Assembly: GCA_030704615.1 (NCBI GenBank)
Contig: CM060732.1
Span: 53,055,053-53,119,052 of the forward strand
Length of the DNA stretch: 64,000 bases
Reading direction: 5' to 3'
From: Takakia lepidozioides
Taxonomy: Eukaryota; Streptophyta; Takakiopsida; Takakiales; Takakiaceae
A program made the translations under genes and the position numbers. The notes under the pieces are model-generated. The model saw only the letters and a program-made list of their open reading frames with translations, was not told the DNA's origin and made no database searches. Numbering within the stretch: the stretch's first letter is position 1; every line of letters starts with the position of its first letter. Shown here one piece after another: positions 26,236 through 38,200 of this stretch.

Positions 26236-27309
26236 ATGGAGGAGGAGACTTGGAGCATGCTCCCTTTCGAGTTATTGATGATAGTGTTGGTCCTTTTGCC
26301 ATATCGAAGTCTTCTCCGCTTTAAGTCGGTTTGCAAGTTGTGGAATTCCCTCCCATCCACTGCTAGTTTCCAACAACTCTGTCAGCAGCTCCCTCTTCAC
26401 GAAGAATCCTACGTCTGGTCTTTAAACAGACCAAATGTTTGCATGCTGTATGCACCCACAACTCGACGGTGGCACAGGATCGACCTCAAACTCCCCAAGG
26501 ATATTTCACCATACACAGCTCGTGCTGCAGATGGAGGCTTACTTTGCATAACGGACTAGCTGGAAGCGGCCGGTCATGACATATCATGGTTTGTGTATAA
26601 TCCTCTCCTGCACACTTTCAGACAATTGCCCGCCCTGCCTCACAATCCATCACGTTTCGAAGCGCCAAGAGTGCATTTGATTGTGGATAGATGCACTAAG
26701 AGCTACAAGGTCATTGTGGTATCATTCTAGTATCGCGACAACACTAGACTTTGGAGGACACACATCTATGACTCAATTTGCGAGTGTTGGACCGAGACTG
26801 GAAAGATGCCAACAGTTGGTGATCGGGACTATTGTCCAACAACTGTGATATTTGGCCCTACTCTCTTTGCTCTAGTTTATGGACCAGGGCTGCCTGACGT
26901 CTACCTTTTGGTAACACTGGCAGCGGTGTGTGGACTAAAGTTGCTATACAGATGCCTGATCTTCGCCATGATCCATTCCTTGTAGAAAGTGGGGGGAATC
27001 TTGATCGTGGTCGCAAAGCGCCACCCATCACATGCGTGTGGGAGTTCAAAGTTTCTGCAACGACTGATGCAGAGTGGGTGGAGATTGCAAGAAATAGTTG
27101 GGGCCCCCTACTATTGCGAAGTGGTGAGCAATGACAATCTCATATTCTTCTGGAGCAGCTCTACAGTTCGACAAGTAATTGTTGTGATGTATGACATGAA
27201 GCAAGCCACATGGACATCCCCTCAGGAATTCTTTCCACCTGAATTACCATTTACTTGGCGGGACACCAGTTTGGGTAGCGGGGGTCTTAGTTTAGGTGCA
27301 GAAGTCTAG
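26236..27309 (+). pseudogene. F-box protein pseudogene
   Basis: The frame from the ATG at 26236 begins MEEETWSMLPFELLMIVL and continues YRSLLRFKSVCKLWNSL, a clear F-box of the SCF substrate-receptor class. The following text (APTTRRWHRIDL) fits the start of a kelch or F-box-associated domain. The frame stops at TAG 26557-26559. Protein-like sequence continues in the same frame (WFVYNPLLHTFRQLPAL, later VIFGPTLFALVYGPG) past a second stop near 26728. It then moves to other frames at 26928-27134 (VWEFKVSATTDAEWVEIA) and 26989-27309 (NDNLIFFWSSS, MYDMKQATW). Two in-frame stops plus two frame changes mark a pseudogene. No GT-AG introns removing the stops were evident. Confidence 0.8.
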
Positions 27310-28640
27310 AAAAGCTTTTCTTCATTGGCCTTGCCTTCAGCAGGATACTACTGTATATCTGAGTGGGTCCAGTTGGGCACAGGTTTCTTGTGTTCCTTAT
27401 GTGTTTCGTTGATGGATGATTGAAGATATCCAGGATTTTATTACATGAATTACATGAAGTCATTTTCAGCAAAGGAGAGGAGGTGACACTTGGGGAAGGC
27501 ACAACAGGTGCTTAGCGATTTTTGACACTGATGCGTAGTCTAAAGAGGAGCCAATAAAAATACAGGTGAGCATATAAAACATATCGGTCACTATACAAGC
27601 TCATATACCAGCCACATGATACTTCTAAGAAGGTTATAATGAAGACCGATCCACCTCTATAGTTCAACATCAAGAGATAGAAAAGTTAATGCACAGCCCG
27701 ACCTGAAACATAGCTGGATCCCATGCCGTTGTTGCCACTGCCTTGCCCACTTTGCAAAGCCCCCAACTAATGGACCCTCCCTCCAACCTGCCTCTTATGT
27801 GCTCCCTCTTTGGCTATAGCTTGCCAAAATGACCTTGCCACACCTGTAGAACCTCCTCCAATCTCCTAACCAGCATGCCTTCCATATTGCCCCACATGCA
27901 ATTCCCACTTTGACATGGCATGGAGTAGCCATGTGGGGCCCGCATGCTAGCCATCGTTGTTTTCTTTGTTTAATTTTGTTTTTGGAACTAAGGTAGTAGT
28001 GATCCAGAAGGGAGTCCACAGTATATCTATCTGAGCTCTGCTTGTAGATCTCCATTTCTGAAAAACGTTGAATTGAAAAACTGTGGATAAAAACTAAAGC
28101 TATCCGATAAATGTTTGAACTATGATCAATGATCTGATAGTAGGTAGATTTTACCATTTTCATTTCGATTTTTTCCCTGGAGGGTAAGATAAGTTGACAG
28201 AGTGCAGTTAAAAACTTTTTTCAGTTTTTGTAGGGAGCAAAAACATCCTATTATTTACACTCATGAATTGACAACCGAATTCACAATTTTTCATTTCTTT
28301 TCTTGTGGAAACTTATGGAGTCACTGGGCACTTAGTAGAGGAGGGAAAAAAGAACCCACTGAACCCAAACCCACAGAGCAATGAACAGTGCACATAATTG
28401 ACAAACCTCTGATCGGCCCCAGCCACACTGTATCATTTTGTTGAACTGATTTTGAACTGATTTTGACGGGAATGCATTTCCATTGCCACTATCCATGATT
28501 TCCTTAAGTCCCTACCAGAAGGTTATATAGTACTATTGTGATCATCCTTCTACAGCAGGTTAAACTATCTAGGTTTGTAACATTGCAAGGACCTAATTTT
28601 TTACAATCTATTCATACAGCAGATCATAAATTATGATGTT
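27310..28640. other. Intergenic, with second copy of dispersed repeat
   Basis: 27456-27560 is the second copy of the repeat found at 17768-17880. The rest shows nothing recognisable. Confidence 0.55.
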
Positions 28641-29395
28641 GGATTTCACTTCCACATGATGTGAGGGATATTGTGCAGAGCAAGCTTCCTGTTGCAACTC
28701 TTTTCAGGAGTCAAGCCGTGTAAAGAGTGGAACCATGAGAATGTATTTTCTCCCTTTTTCCTAAACCTTCTGTCGAAAGAACGAGAGGTGTCATTGGGAG
28801 ATTGGTTCTTTCCCACATATCTTGAATCTGCAAAGAACTTCCTGACCAAACCCTACTTTGCATATGAGGTAAATGGGTCAGGGAAATTTCACAGGATGCC
28901 GCCTCTACCGTTTATTCCTACAGAAATAACTCTAGAGCGAGTAACTCTTCTCTCTGCATTTGGTGGAGTTTTCTTCATGAGGGAGCATCATCATGACTGT
29001 GATGCACCAAGGTCACCAAGGTTGTGAGGGCGTATGACGTTGGATGTCTTCTACCCTCTTCCAAGCTCTGTGACTACTCCTGAGCTTGTTATCTGCATGG
29101 GTAGACTCTTTGCTGTGTGCATATCTTGCCATCCCCAAGTCTAGCGACTACAAAGTTGTGGTTGTAGACTTACTGGAGCAAAAGGATTTTGCAGTCATCT
29201 AGCACCAAGCAGCTGATAAGGACCTCTGACTTCAAGTGTGGTGCACAGGGTCATCGCATGTTTGTGGCACTGGGAGGCAATGCGGTGGTCTACAACCTGT
29301 GCGAAGATTCTTGGAGCAGTTGGACATTTGTCCGAAAACCTACAAACTGTGACCTGCATGGTCCCTTGGAGCTTAGTCTAAGCTCTCGAATCTGA
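28641..29395 (+). pseudogene. Second F-box-like pseudogene fragment
   Basis: From 28661 the text reads DVRDIVQSKLPVATLFRS then QAV, an F-box-like stretch. A frame loss at about 28719-28722 then breaks the expected VCKEWN; the next frame continues KEWNHENVFSPFFLNLL and FFPTYLESAKNFLTKPYFAY to 29027. A further segment at 29189-29395 (HRMFVALGGNAVVYNL, EDSWSSWTFV) looks like the end of a kelch-type domain. The pieces parallel the F-box pseudogene 1.4 kb upstream and may be a tandem relative of it. The breaks make a working product unlikely. Confidence 0.65.
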
Positions 29396-30999
29396 ACAAG
29401 TTTAGCCTTGTAAGAAACTCTAGATATGTCCTCCAGGTCTCTACTGAACTTTTAGACTGAAATAAATGATTGTTGGGTATTGTTTCCCGAATTGTCTACA
29501 GATTCTCATTTCTCTCTTTCTCCCACCTCTAGAAGGGTTAATCATTTACCTATTGCCTCCGTGAAGAAGGATCAAACACTAAGGTGTGGTGTGAATTTGT
29601 AGTTTCTCACGTGGGTGCTCAAATAGTATTTACCTAGTGATCATTGAAGTTTGGGTGACCAACAACGTCTTTACCAAATGGGCCTACTGCCCAAATCAAC
29701 ACGTGAGGACTTCTTTTTCTGGAGCAGGTCATAACCGATGTGTCCGGGGTCAGATGCGGCTGTGACCCTGCACGCCCTCTCTGCAAGTGAGGAGGGAGAG
29801 GTGTAACTGACTCCCAGTCTACCAATTGCTCCTGTTACAACATTGAAGTTGCATTGCCCAAATTTCTTCAGAGGGCACTTGTCTACACACTCAGAAATCT
29901 TGTCATTTGCTGCAATGCCTCCCGATATCTCTGTAATTACAGGTGAGAATGGAGAGGTCGAATTCAGCAGTATACCCGTAATTAGGCTCACCTGGTGCAT
30001 CCAGATGTTGTGATGTGCAACTTCATGCGGAAGAGTTGAAACTTCGGTCACAAATCTTTGCAGGCTGCACTGAAGATAGAACTTCCATATATGATGCCCT
30101 CTGCCCAATGGTCTGGACAAGTGTCCTTCATTGTTGGTTGATTGCTAGCTGTAATGTTTGGAGACACAGGGTGCTTTGTCATTCTGGTGCTGACTTTCCC
30201 TCGCGTGTGCCTTTCTGGACAAAATGCAGTGTCAACTTCTGGTTCCTGTCAATCTCTGTAGAAGATGAAAGGAGCTTAGTGAAGCCAAAGACCTATGGTA
30301 TGAATTGTTGCCAATTGCCATTGGGTAGAAAGAAACTGATGATTGCTCCCATAGTTGGATTGTTGATTATAATAAGATCTGGCAAAGTGGTAGCATGGGC
30401 CAACTTTGGTTTGGGATGTAGCTGACATTTGGGAGATTGAATCAACCCAATGGTGGTAATTTAACCTGAGCTGTGGGTCATATGCTCAGGCTGAGGGATA
30501 AGATACATCGAGGTAAGTTGATAACTTGAATCCCCTAGAAAATTCAACACAGCGCACAGATTAATATGTAGGGTGCCTGACTTCTTAGGTGGACAGGCCA
30601 TGGCCTCTAATTAAAACTTGCCAGATATGACACTTGCACCGCCTGAGCCTCAACAGTCATAGTGGATGCTCCCTGGTAGTTTGATGACAATGAAATGTGA
30701 CACATTCAGGTCTTGTTGGAGGTGCTTGCAAGTTCTTGAGCTCACAAAATAGGTCTTTCAGTTCCGGGTTCACAAATGCCCAGGGGTATCAGGCTTTATT
30801 AGGCAATTGATAGGTTCCACAGTAGTTCTTCTGGGGTTGAGTTACTGGGGGTTTAGCAATAAGGTCTCCTCTGGAGGATGGCAAAGCGATGCTGCAAAGA
30901 ATCAGCTGTGAGGGACAACCGATCTTCTTTAGTGCAGGCTAAGCGAGCGTGTCCTAAAGACTTGTGCATCCAGTGTTCCCAAAAGGGACTTGTTCTTGC
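29396..30999. other. Intergenic region 3' of peroxiredoxin
   Basis: No gene is supported. Minus-strand transcripts of the peroxiredoxin should have their 3' UTR just left of 31000. A 136-codon frame at 30015-30425 resembles no family I recognise and could be further F-box/kelch decay. Confidence 0.5.
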
Positions 31000-31806
31000 C
31001 TAGACAACTGCCTTGAGAGCCTTCAAAATCTCCTCCGCGCTACTGATGGTGAATGCGCCGCCTTCCTCGAGATTCAAGATCTTCACAACTCCATTTTCAG
31101 CTAAAAGTGCATACCGGCGTGATCGAACCCCCAACCCAACAGGCTTGTCACTGAGATCAACAGTCACACCCAGTGCCTTTGTAAAATTTGCCAAACCATC
31201 CGACAACAGCAGGACCTTGTCACCTGCTCCCACACTTTCCCCAAACGCCCTCAACACAAAGACATCATTCACAGCGATGCATGCGAGGGTGTCGACGCCG
31301 GCGGCTCGAAGTTCGTCGGCCTTCTCAATGAAGCCGGGCAGATGCTTCTGCGAACATGTCGGAGTAAAGGCTCCGGGCACTGCGAAAAACACCGCCTTCT
31401 TGCCTTCGGTGAGCTCAGACACCTTCACAGTCGTGACATTGCCTTCTTTATCCAAGTACGAAAGCTCCGCCTCTGGAAGCTTGTCCCCCACAGAGATGAC
31501 CGCTTTAACAGTATTGAAAGACCGAGATACCGACACATTCTTCCTAGGAATCGAGAGCTTCTGAGGACCTGGACCTCCATGCAAACCCACAAAGGAGGTC
31601 TTGGGAAAACCTTGCCGCGTATGTGGGTTCCACGTTGCAATGATGGAGCCCGAGGTGTGAGCAGCGGCTGAGGAACTGGCCGGCGCCAAAGCCGTCCCGG
31701 ACCTCGTGCCCGAAAAAGTTGCAGCAATGTTATTGACAGCCGCCGCCATTTTCACCAACCGCAGAGCCTGAGCTTGTGCTTGCGCTCGAGTAGAGAAATG
31801 CAGCAT
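31000..31806 (-). CDS. PRXIIE: Type II peroxiredoxin E, plastidial thiol peroxidase
   Basis: An atypical 2-Cys peroxiredoxin that reduces hydrogen and alkyl peroxides in the plastid stroma. It is a single uninterrupted exon read on the minus strand, with stop TAG at 31000-31002. Two ATGs are possible: 31806 (MLHFSTRAQ, 268 residues) or 31749 ([14 protein letters not shown], 249 residues); the shorter is closer to known PRXIIE lengths. The first 80 or so residues are Ala/Ser/Arg-rich, a chloroplast transit peptide. The mature part carries [15 protein letters not shown], the peroxidatic site [16 protein letters not shown], the resolving-cysteine segment [29 protein letters not shown] and [12 protein letters not shown], all family hallmarks. 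The C-terminus ends [11 protein letters not shown]. The frame is open and looks functional. Its promoter must lie right of 31806. Confidence 0.95.
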   Translation of the reverse strand: MLHFSTRAQAQAQALRLVKMAAAVNNIAATFSGTRSGTALAPASSSAAAHTSGSIIATWNPHTRQGFPKTSFVGLHGGPGPQKLSIPRKNVSVSRSFNTVKAVISVGDKLPEAELSYLDKEGNVTTVKVSELTEGKKAVFFAVPGAFTPTCSQKHLPGFIEKADELRAAGVDTLACIAVNDVFVLRAFGESVGAGDKVLLLSDGLANFTKALGVTVDLSDKPVGLGVRSRRYALLAENGVVKILNLEEGGAFTISSAEEILKALKAVV

Positions 31807-32734
31807 TGAAACTTGCAACACACTGCTGCAATCCCCCACAGCGAGCAAGAAGGTGGGATGCGACGGAGACGGAAGCTTGGGCGAGAAGGACGATGAGCAT
31901 GCTCACAAATGTGCGACGTGGGCGGTCCTTGGCAGTGGCGGTCCACGGCAGATGTTGGCAGCTGACTAGACATGACCCCCACGAGGATATTTTGGCATCC
32001 TGGTCATTTCCCCCCTGCACTCCCGCTTAACTTAGCGTGTGTCCATCGACTCTTCTTTCTAAATTTGCAGGGGTTTGGGAGGATTGATGATCTGCAAAGA
32101 GTCCGATTGCAAAGTAAGAGGCCTGGCCTCTAAGTTCTGGTTGTATCAAAGAGCTTCTCGTGTCGATTGCCATAGGATAGACTTTTTTCACGAAGGGAGA
32201 TAAAGCCTGTGCTCGACTGTATGTGGCGGCCCTATAAATGCCTACATGACTCCCTACGTAGAAGGACCTCGGTGGGGATCCCCACTCTACGCCTCTATGG
32301 ACCCCTGCACCCGTACTTCTCGTATACAGGTTCAAATTTCCTTGCAAACGTACCACACCCTTGCCCTAGCAGTCGTGAGCAGCTTGCTCGCCGCATAGCC
32401 ACCTTCTGATTGGCCCTGAGGAGGCCTGCTATAATGCGGTAGCATGGCTTCGTATACATACGGACCCCTACTACAACCACGTCCACCACCCCGACCACCT
32501 CTCGTAGACCCCATCTGCTTAAGTATCTTGCGCGATGTAGACTACGGGCAATCGATATTGCAGGACCAATGCACCAATTTACAACCTACCTGCTGTTACT
32601 TATATAGCGGGAAACAAGCTGAGCGAAACACAAAACTAGTGTAAATGAATGGTAAGAAACCCTAAAAGTTTATCAGGTAGGTTGAAAGTGGGTAGGTCGG
32701 TAGCGGCTTGCAAGCTGCCCTCTACTGCTACGTC

Positions 32735-32862
32735 AGATAGTGCCTGCGTGTCGCCCTGCTACCGTTAATAGTAGGGGCTCCGTGTATACCTTGCCGCTGC
32801 GGCTCGGTATGTATGGAGCCCCTACTATTAACAGTAGCAGGGCTCATGGCAGCCACTATCTA
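32735..32862. repeat. Long hairpin (inverted repeat with 15-base loop)
   Basis: Arms 32754-32790 (starting ccctgctaccgttaatagta) and 32806-32842 pair at about 33 of 37 positions around the loop ttgccgctgcggctc. Pairing continues more weakly outward (agatagtgcctgc against gcagccactatct), giving arms of about 56 bases. There is no coding potential. It could be a small foldback transposon or a microRNA-like precursor. Confidence 0.8.
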
Positions 32863-33755
32863 GTCCGTATATGCCCTATAGGGCGGACCCTGAACCCCTT
32901 CTCTTTCACTGTATCCGTACACGATATATAGTGAGTTGAACTCATCCCGCAACCGAGCGTCCCGACCATGGATGTCAGGCGGTCGGTGGGGAATGTGATC
33001 CAGGAGCGTATGAGAACGTCGTTAGGAACTCTAGCAAGGCGGGAACATAGGATACAAGGGCGTAACGAGGGGCAAGGGTGTGGCTACGAGCAGCCGACCC
33101 CTTCACACACCTTTCGAGAGTCCTGAACCACATCCTTCAAAATAGTCATAGAGGGGCCATTTCAGTGAGAAGGGTGGGGATGCTCAACAAATGAGGTGCA
33201 TGCCAACAAAAGTTTGCATTTTTCCAGAAGTATGTATCATCAAATGCTTTTGAGGAATGTACTTGTCTTATGATAAATGCCTCATGATAGTCTACTGACT
33301 TGGAGGAGGCTTGCATTTTGTGAGAACAAGGCTGACTCTGGATGTGGGCAGGACGACTGCTCCTCCGTTTTGAGTGAAGCTGACTTAATCAGTCTCATGG
33401 ACAAGGTCTGCCATTCCTTGATTTGAATATGTGTAAAGTCTGTATGAATGGACGAGTAGATATAGCTACATACAACCCCGCCACTTTCAGAACTGCCACT
33501 TTGTCTGAACATAGTGGCAGAAATGTGTCTTCAAGTGATGAAGACCAGCAGTTGATTCTGGCAGAAGTCATCTCTGCGCCTGTTTTACTTCTTTGGGGGA
33601 AGGACCAACATTCAAGATCACATGGGGAAACCCCTGGATGCTAGATTTGCTTTTTACTTTGATCGAATCCTTCATGAATTTAATTTTGTTTGAATATCTC
33701 ATTTGACACTTCCATAGGCCTTTCAAGCTTTTCTTTGGTTGGCATTTGTCTTCCT

Positions 33756-33803
33756 CCCCCCCCCCCTTCCCCCCGGGGGGCTCTCTCTCTCTCTCTCTCT
33801 CAG
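33756..33803. repeat. Homopolymer and CT microsatellite
   Basis: A run of about eleven C, then ttccccccgggggg, then about eleven CT units. This is low-complexity sequence prone to slippage; the exact lengths should be treated as approximate. Confidence 0.85.
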
Positions 33804-34159
33804 CTGCTGGATGAAGCTGACTTGGAGGTTGAAGTGTCGAAGGCCACATCAGAAGCACGAAGAACGTCCGAACAACATAATTAAGCAGCTAACTTCCCTG
33901 ACAGTTTGTGACATGGGCGCAGACCTTAAGGATGATCTCAAGGGCCTACCTACCCTCAGGCACTAGACTGAAATTTAAACTCAGGGTGGGGAGTCTACCT
34001 CTGAAAAATAAACAAGATGCAGAGAGGAAAGGGAGATTGTCAATGCCCAATGTGCCTGAAGACAATATCCATATTCTGCTACAATATCCGGGGTATTCTC
34101 ATCAGAGAGGGACCCTCTTCGTCCATCAAGGGCATAAGAGTCCTCTTAGTCCCTGCAAC

Positions 34160-34425
34160 TCTGTTCACCAACTTCAAAATCTCCAGGCTGAGCCTAAAGC
34201 CCTGGTACTGTTGGGATCTAATTGCTGGGCAGCTCACACACAGCAGATTGATGCTTGTGTGAAGGGCTTTCTAGAAGAAATATGGAAAGCCTGAACCAAT
34301 TGTTTCCACCAAGGTAAGTCTACTGGTGTTAGCTCCTCACAAAAGTCTATTCCCTCTTGTTCCGCCCAAACTGGGCTGGGGTCTATGGCCTCAAGGCTAT
34401 GGCTTAGATGTGATTTATCTCTAAT
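34160..34425 (+). repeat. Dispersed repeat, relative of 43717-43960
   Basis: It shares gttcaccaact, aggctgagcctaaagcc, gttgggatctaattgc-like and ggtctatggcctcaaggcta words in the same order with the sequence inside eIF4G intron 7. Spacing and many bases differ. It is an interspersed repeat of unknown type. Confidence 0.7.
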
Positions 34426-35219
34426 CTGCACTGACCCATCATTTCTTAAGGCTTATCCAATGGGGCCACCCACTCCATGCAAGAAACCCCAATCCACTTC
34501 ACCCTTCTCACTTTCATCTTTCCCCCATGCCAAACAACCATTTGCATCGGAGTAGAGAGCAGATCTTCGTGCAGATGCTGCAGCTTTGGATTCCATTGAG
34601 AATCCACTAAAAACTGTCTTGCATGAGGCAACTGGATGGCCACTTAGGTTCTGAGGGGTTAAGGGTCAGTCAATTGTGGAAGCCTATGGACACAATGCAG
34701 ATGTTTGTTTGCTCTTTTGGTAATAGGTCAAATCCGTTTTGAAATACTTAAGATGGCTGGCCAGAAAAGTGGGCATTCATGGCTGACTGGCGTGAGCCTT
34801 TGGTTAAAAAGGAACAGGTCTCATAAGTACATGAGCATGGTCTGTAGTTGACCAGAAAAACAAGGGGGGCCCCCATCTATTGTAAGACTGAAAAACCAAT
34901 TGGCCCAATGTGTATCTGCTGTGAAAATACATGCCATCAAAGAACTAGATACACTTCGCTACTAAATCATAACTTTACGTGGGGTGATAGCCTCCAAAAA
35001 GGAAGAAGGAACAGGAGACAAAATGCGTCAGTGGAGTGCCATGTCCACATTTTATAGAAATAATTCAATGAAAAATTGGGATAAGTTTGTAACCTATGCC
35101 ATTTTAGTCTCTTCGATTGCTGTACACAAATCCGCTCCCACATTTTCCAGGACACTCTCCTCTAAAATGCAGAGAGTGAAAGAGATACCCGCCGGACAAA
35201 TGGTTGATACATGGATATT

Positions 35220-38200
35220 TTAATCCTCGTCATCTCCACCATCTTCTGGAGCTGTGCCCAACCACTGCAGCCATTTGCTCACCTCCCTTATCGCCTGCAC
35301 ATATGCCAGAACACATTTCAGCCACTCACAGATAGTGAAATGCTCACATCTTCCCCACTTACCAAGTTTGAATACACCAAAGCATTCAGGTTCTGAAGGG
35401 TTACCCACTTTACCTACATCTCTTACTCCCTTATCGCCTGCACATATGCCAGAACACATTTCAGCCACTCACAGGTAGTGAAATGCTCACATCTTCCCCA
35501 CTTACCAAGTTTGAATACACCAAAGCATTCAGGTTCTGAAGGGTTACCCACTTTACCTACATCTCTTACTCGCCAGGGACCCACTGGACACGTATGATCT
35601 TTTCTATGCAGGACGCTTTGAGAGAACAAACTCCACCCAGTCAACAACTGTGGCTCCAGCAAAGCAGGATTGGGACTATCCAAGGATAATCCTGTCACAC
35701 CCACTGTCAGAGGGGTGCTGTTGGCTATCAATTGGTGTAGATAATTGTCCCACGGTCAAATTCCATACTAGGTGTGCAATAACTTTGCAACAGTTAAGGA
35801 TTGGGAGCGACCTTATCTCTTCCTGGGGTGCAATCCTTGATATCATCCTGCCACTTTGTGTATGCTCCCTCTGAAATAACCTGAGTAGAGCATACCAACT
35901 CCTGACAATCTCAAGAAGTTGCAACATGGGAAGTAATCCTTGCAATATAGATTCTGCTGATCCAAATTCACTAACTCTACATCACCAAAAAAGTAAGCAA
36001 CCCTAGTCAAAACATGTACTTGACCAACACCAAAGAGAATTAATGTCTATTAAGTTCCTTAACCCCTCCAACATCATGAAAAACCCTCACAGGCAACTGC
36101 TACCCGTCAGCTGAGTGGCAGCGACTTACAAAAGTACTTCAATTCTAAGATTGCCCATGTCAACGACCTCCCTTTACAGTTGGTGCCATCATACGAGGCT
36201 TTCCAGTTAGAATGCAGAAAATACAGGGCCAAGAAAAGCCAATTGCATCTATCTACATCATCTATCCACTAGTCAACAATGAGAACACCAACCTCCTCAT
36301 GATAGAAATTATTAAATAATTTGCTCATCAGGCCTGGTGGGTGACCCAACTCGTTCGCGAACAGCTGTACTGCAACTATGTCTGCATGCACATATTTACA
36401 GTCAGATCCAAGGTCTACAGATTTGAGAAACTGATGGAGTCGTTGCTTGCCTTCGAAAAGCTGAGCCACCAAGCAACTCCAACTCCAACTCCCAACAGAT
36501 GAAGGATGCTTAACAAACAAGATGAAATGTGCACCCAACAAGCAAAGCAACCCATTGCTGCAACTCAAACTTCACAGAATCGAAAAAAGTACATGAGCGG
36601 CAATTTGTGGTCCACTTCCTGGTGTGGTGTCTCTTCTCAGCATCTCCACATCCAAAACCAGACTCAAGCTAACTGCAGAGATTTTGGATGTTTTGGCATG
36701 GACATCACGCTCAAGCCCTGGTTTGATAAGCCAATGGATGGTACAGAACTATCTCACATTGTCTTTGATTTGTTTCAGCAGTTCTTGCCTTGCCTGAAGC
36801 GAATTTTCTCAAAAGGGGAGCATACTGTTTTGTCTCTCCCTTTGATGCCTGCACTCAATCACCACCCAACAATAATTTTCAGCAGTCCACTTATTAAAGC
36901 TTGATAATGACTGAATACTCCTCAGAGACAGATCCCACATTTGCCATTTAGGAAATAGTAAACCGTCTTCACTCTTTATGATCAGCTGCTTTCTGTATTT
37001 AGCAAATTATCATGTCGCTGCACAATTGGAAATGCCTGATATCAACCAGTATGTTTGAACTGAATATTAGAGAAAGAACTGACTTTGGTGACAGTACGAA
37101 TGTTAACAACTTAGGAGTGGCCACGACAAGTTGGGTGAATGTTGAGCACATTTTTACACTGGAAGTCCTTCGACAGCATGTTAGGAAAGAGGAGGGGAAC
37201 ACTATCAGTGAGAAAAGGAGAGGAAGAGGTCGCTTGATGACAATGAAGAGAAGCTGCAAGCTTACTGGATAAAGATAAGAGAAGACTGCATGAACAAAAC
37301 AGCGGGACCCATCAACCAGCCATCACAGCCATAAAACTGCAATTCAACCTTGAGAGATTATCCAATTTGGAAAGGCTCATGTAAATATGCTGCAAGATAT
37401 ATCTGATCCTCCTGATGAGAGAGCGATCGCACTCACCACATAATCATAAGGTGGGACTGGAATGGATCGTCTCAAAACTTGAGTCATAATCATCCGCAAA
37501 AATGCCGTGTCTGAAATAGTGGAAGGAGGCACATTTTTCTGACAGTACTCCAACCAGAGAATTAGTGCATATTCAGGACATACAAAGGCTACTTGCTGGT
37601 GCTTGTGGTCACATACTGACGCACTCAAATATTTATAACCACCTAGAATAAAGACCTCAATTAACTTTGCCCCGTATGCATGTGCGTCAAGCCGACCACA
37701 CTGCATGAAAAACAGATGTTGGATTGAGATAATAGAAACTTTTTAGTTGTATATAAGAAAAAGCTCACCTCTATCCACTTAATGATATCCATTGCTACTT
37801 CATTCCTTTCGAGTGCCTCCCTGATGTGCTTCTCCACCGGTATCATCTGGTCCAGACAAGATGCAATCTACCAAATAATTATGAGGATGCCTTCTTCTTG
37901 TCATGTGATTCAGAAATCATGATAGTGCTGCCATTGTTACAATGGATGCTTGTTTGGGGTGAGAAATATTGGAGGAACAGCACCATGCAGCATAAGACAT
38001 CACCCCAGCAAGGGGAAATGAGCCTGCAGGCAGATTATGTTACCGCTGGTGATATACTGCATCCTAAAGATAGGCAGGGACCTCTTCAAACAAAGCAGGT
38101 ACCCACCAAGCAACCAGGGTCAAGGAGTAAGGCACCTGGACCATAATCACGTGACAAAGTTCAGATCTTGTACAATCAGGTACAAAAACGTTTGCTCACC

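Larger units (their letters stand above)
31807..35219. other. Region between peroxiredoxin promoter and eIF4G 3' end
   Basis: 31807-32030 is the likely 5' flank of the peroxiredoxin. It is followed by GC-rich sequence containing a long perfect-stem hairpin (32735-32862). 33756-33803 holds a C run, a G run and a CT microsatellite. 34160-34420 is a copy of a repeat also found in an eIF4G intron. No further gene is supported. Confidence 0.55.

Noticed and set aside
31013-31671. Plus-strand frames over the peroxiredoxin
   Set aside because: Antisense shadows of PRXIIE; the minus-strand frame carries all the family motifs.
37846-37867. Alternative shorter start for eIF4G exon 12
   Set aside because: The acceptor at gaccag also keeps the frame, but it has a weaker pyrimidine tract than the one before 37867. 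Not excluded without cDNA.
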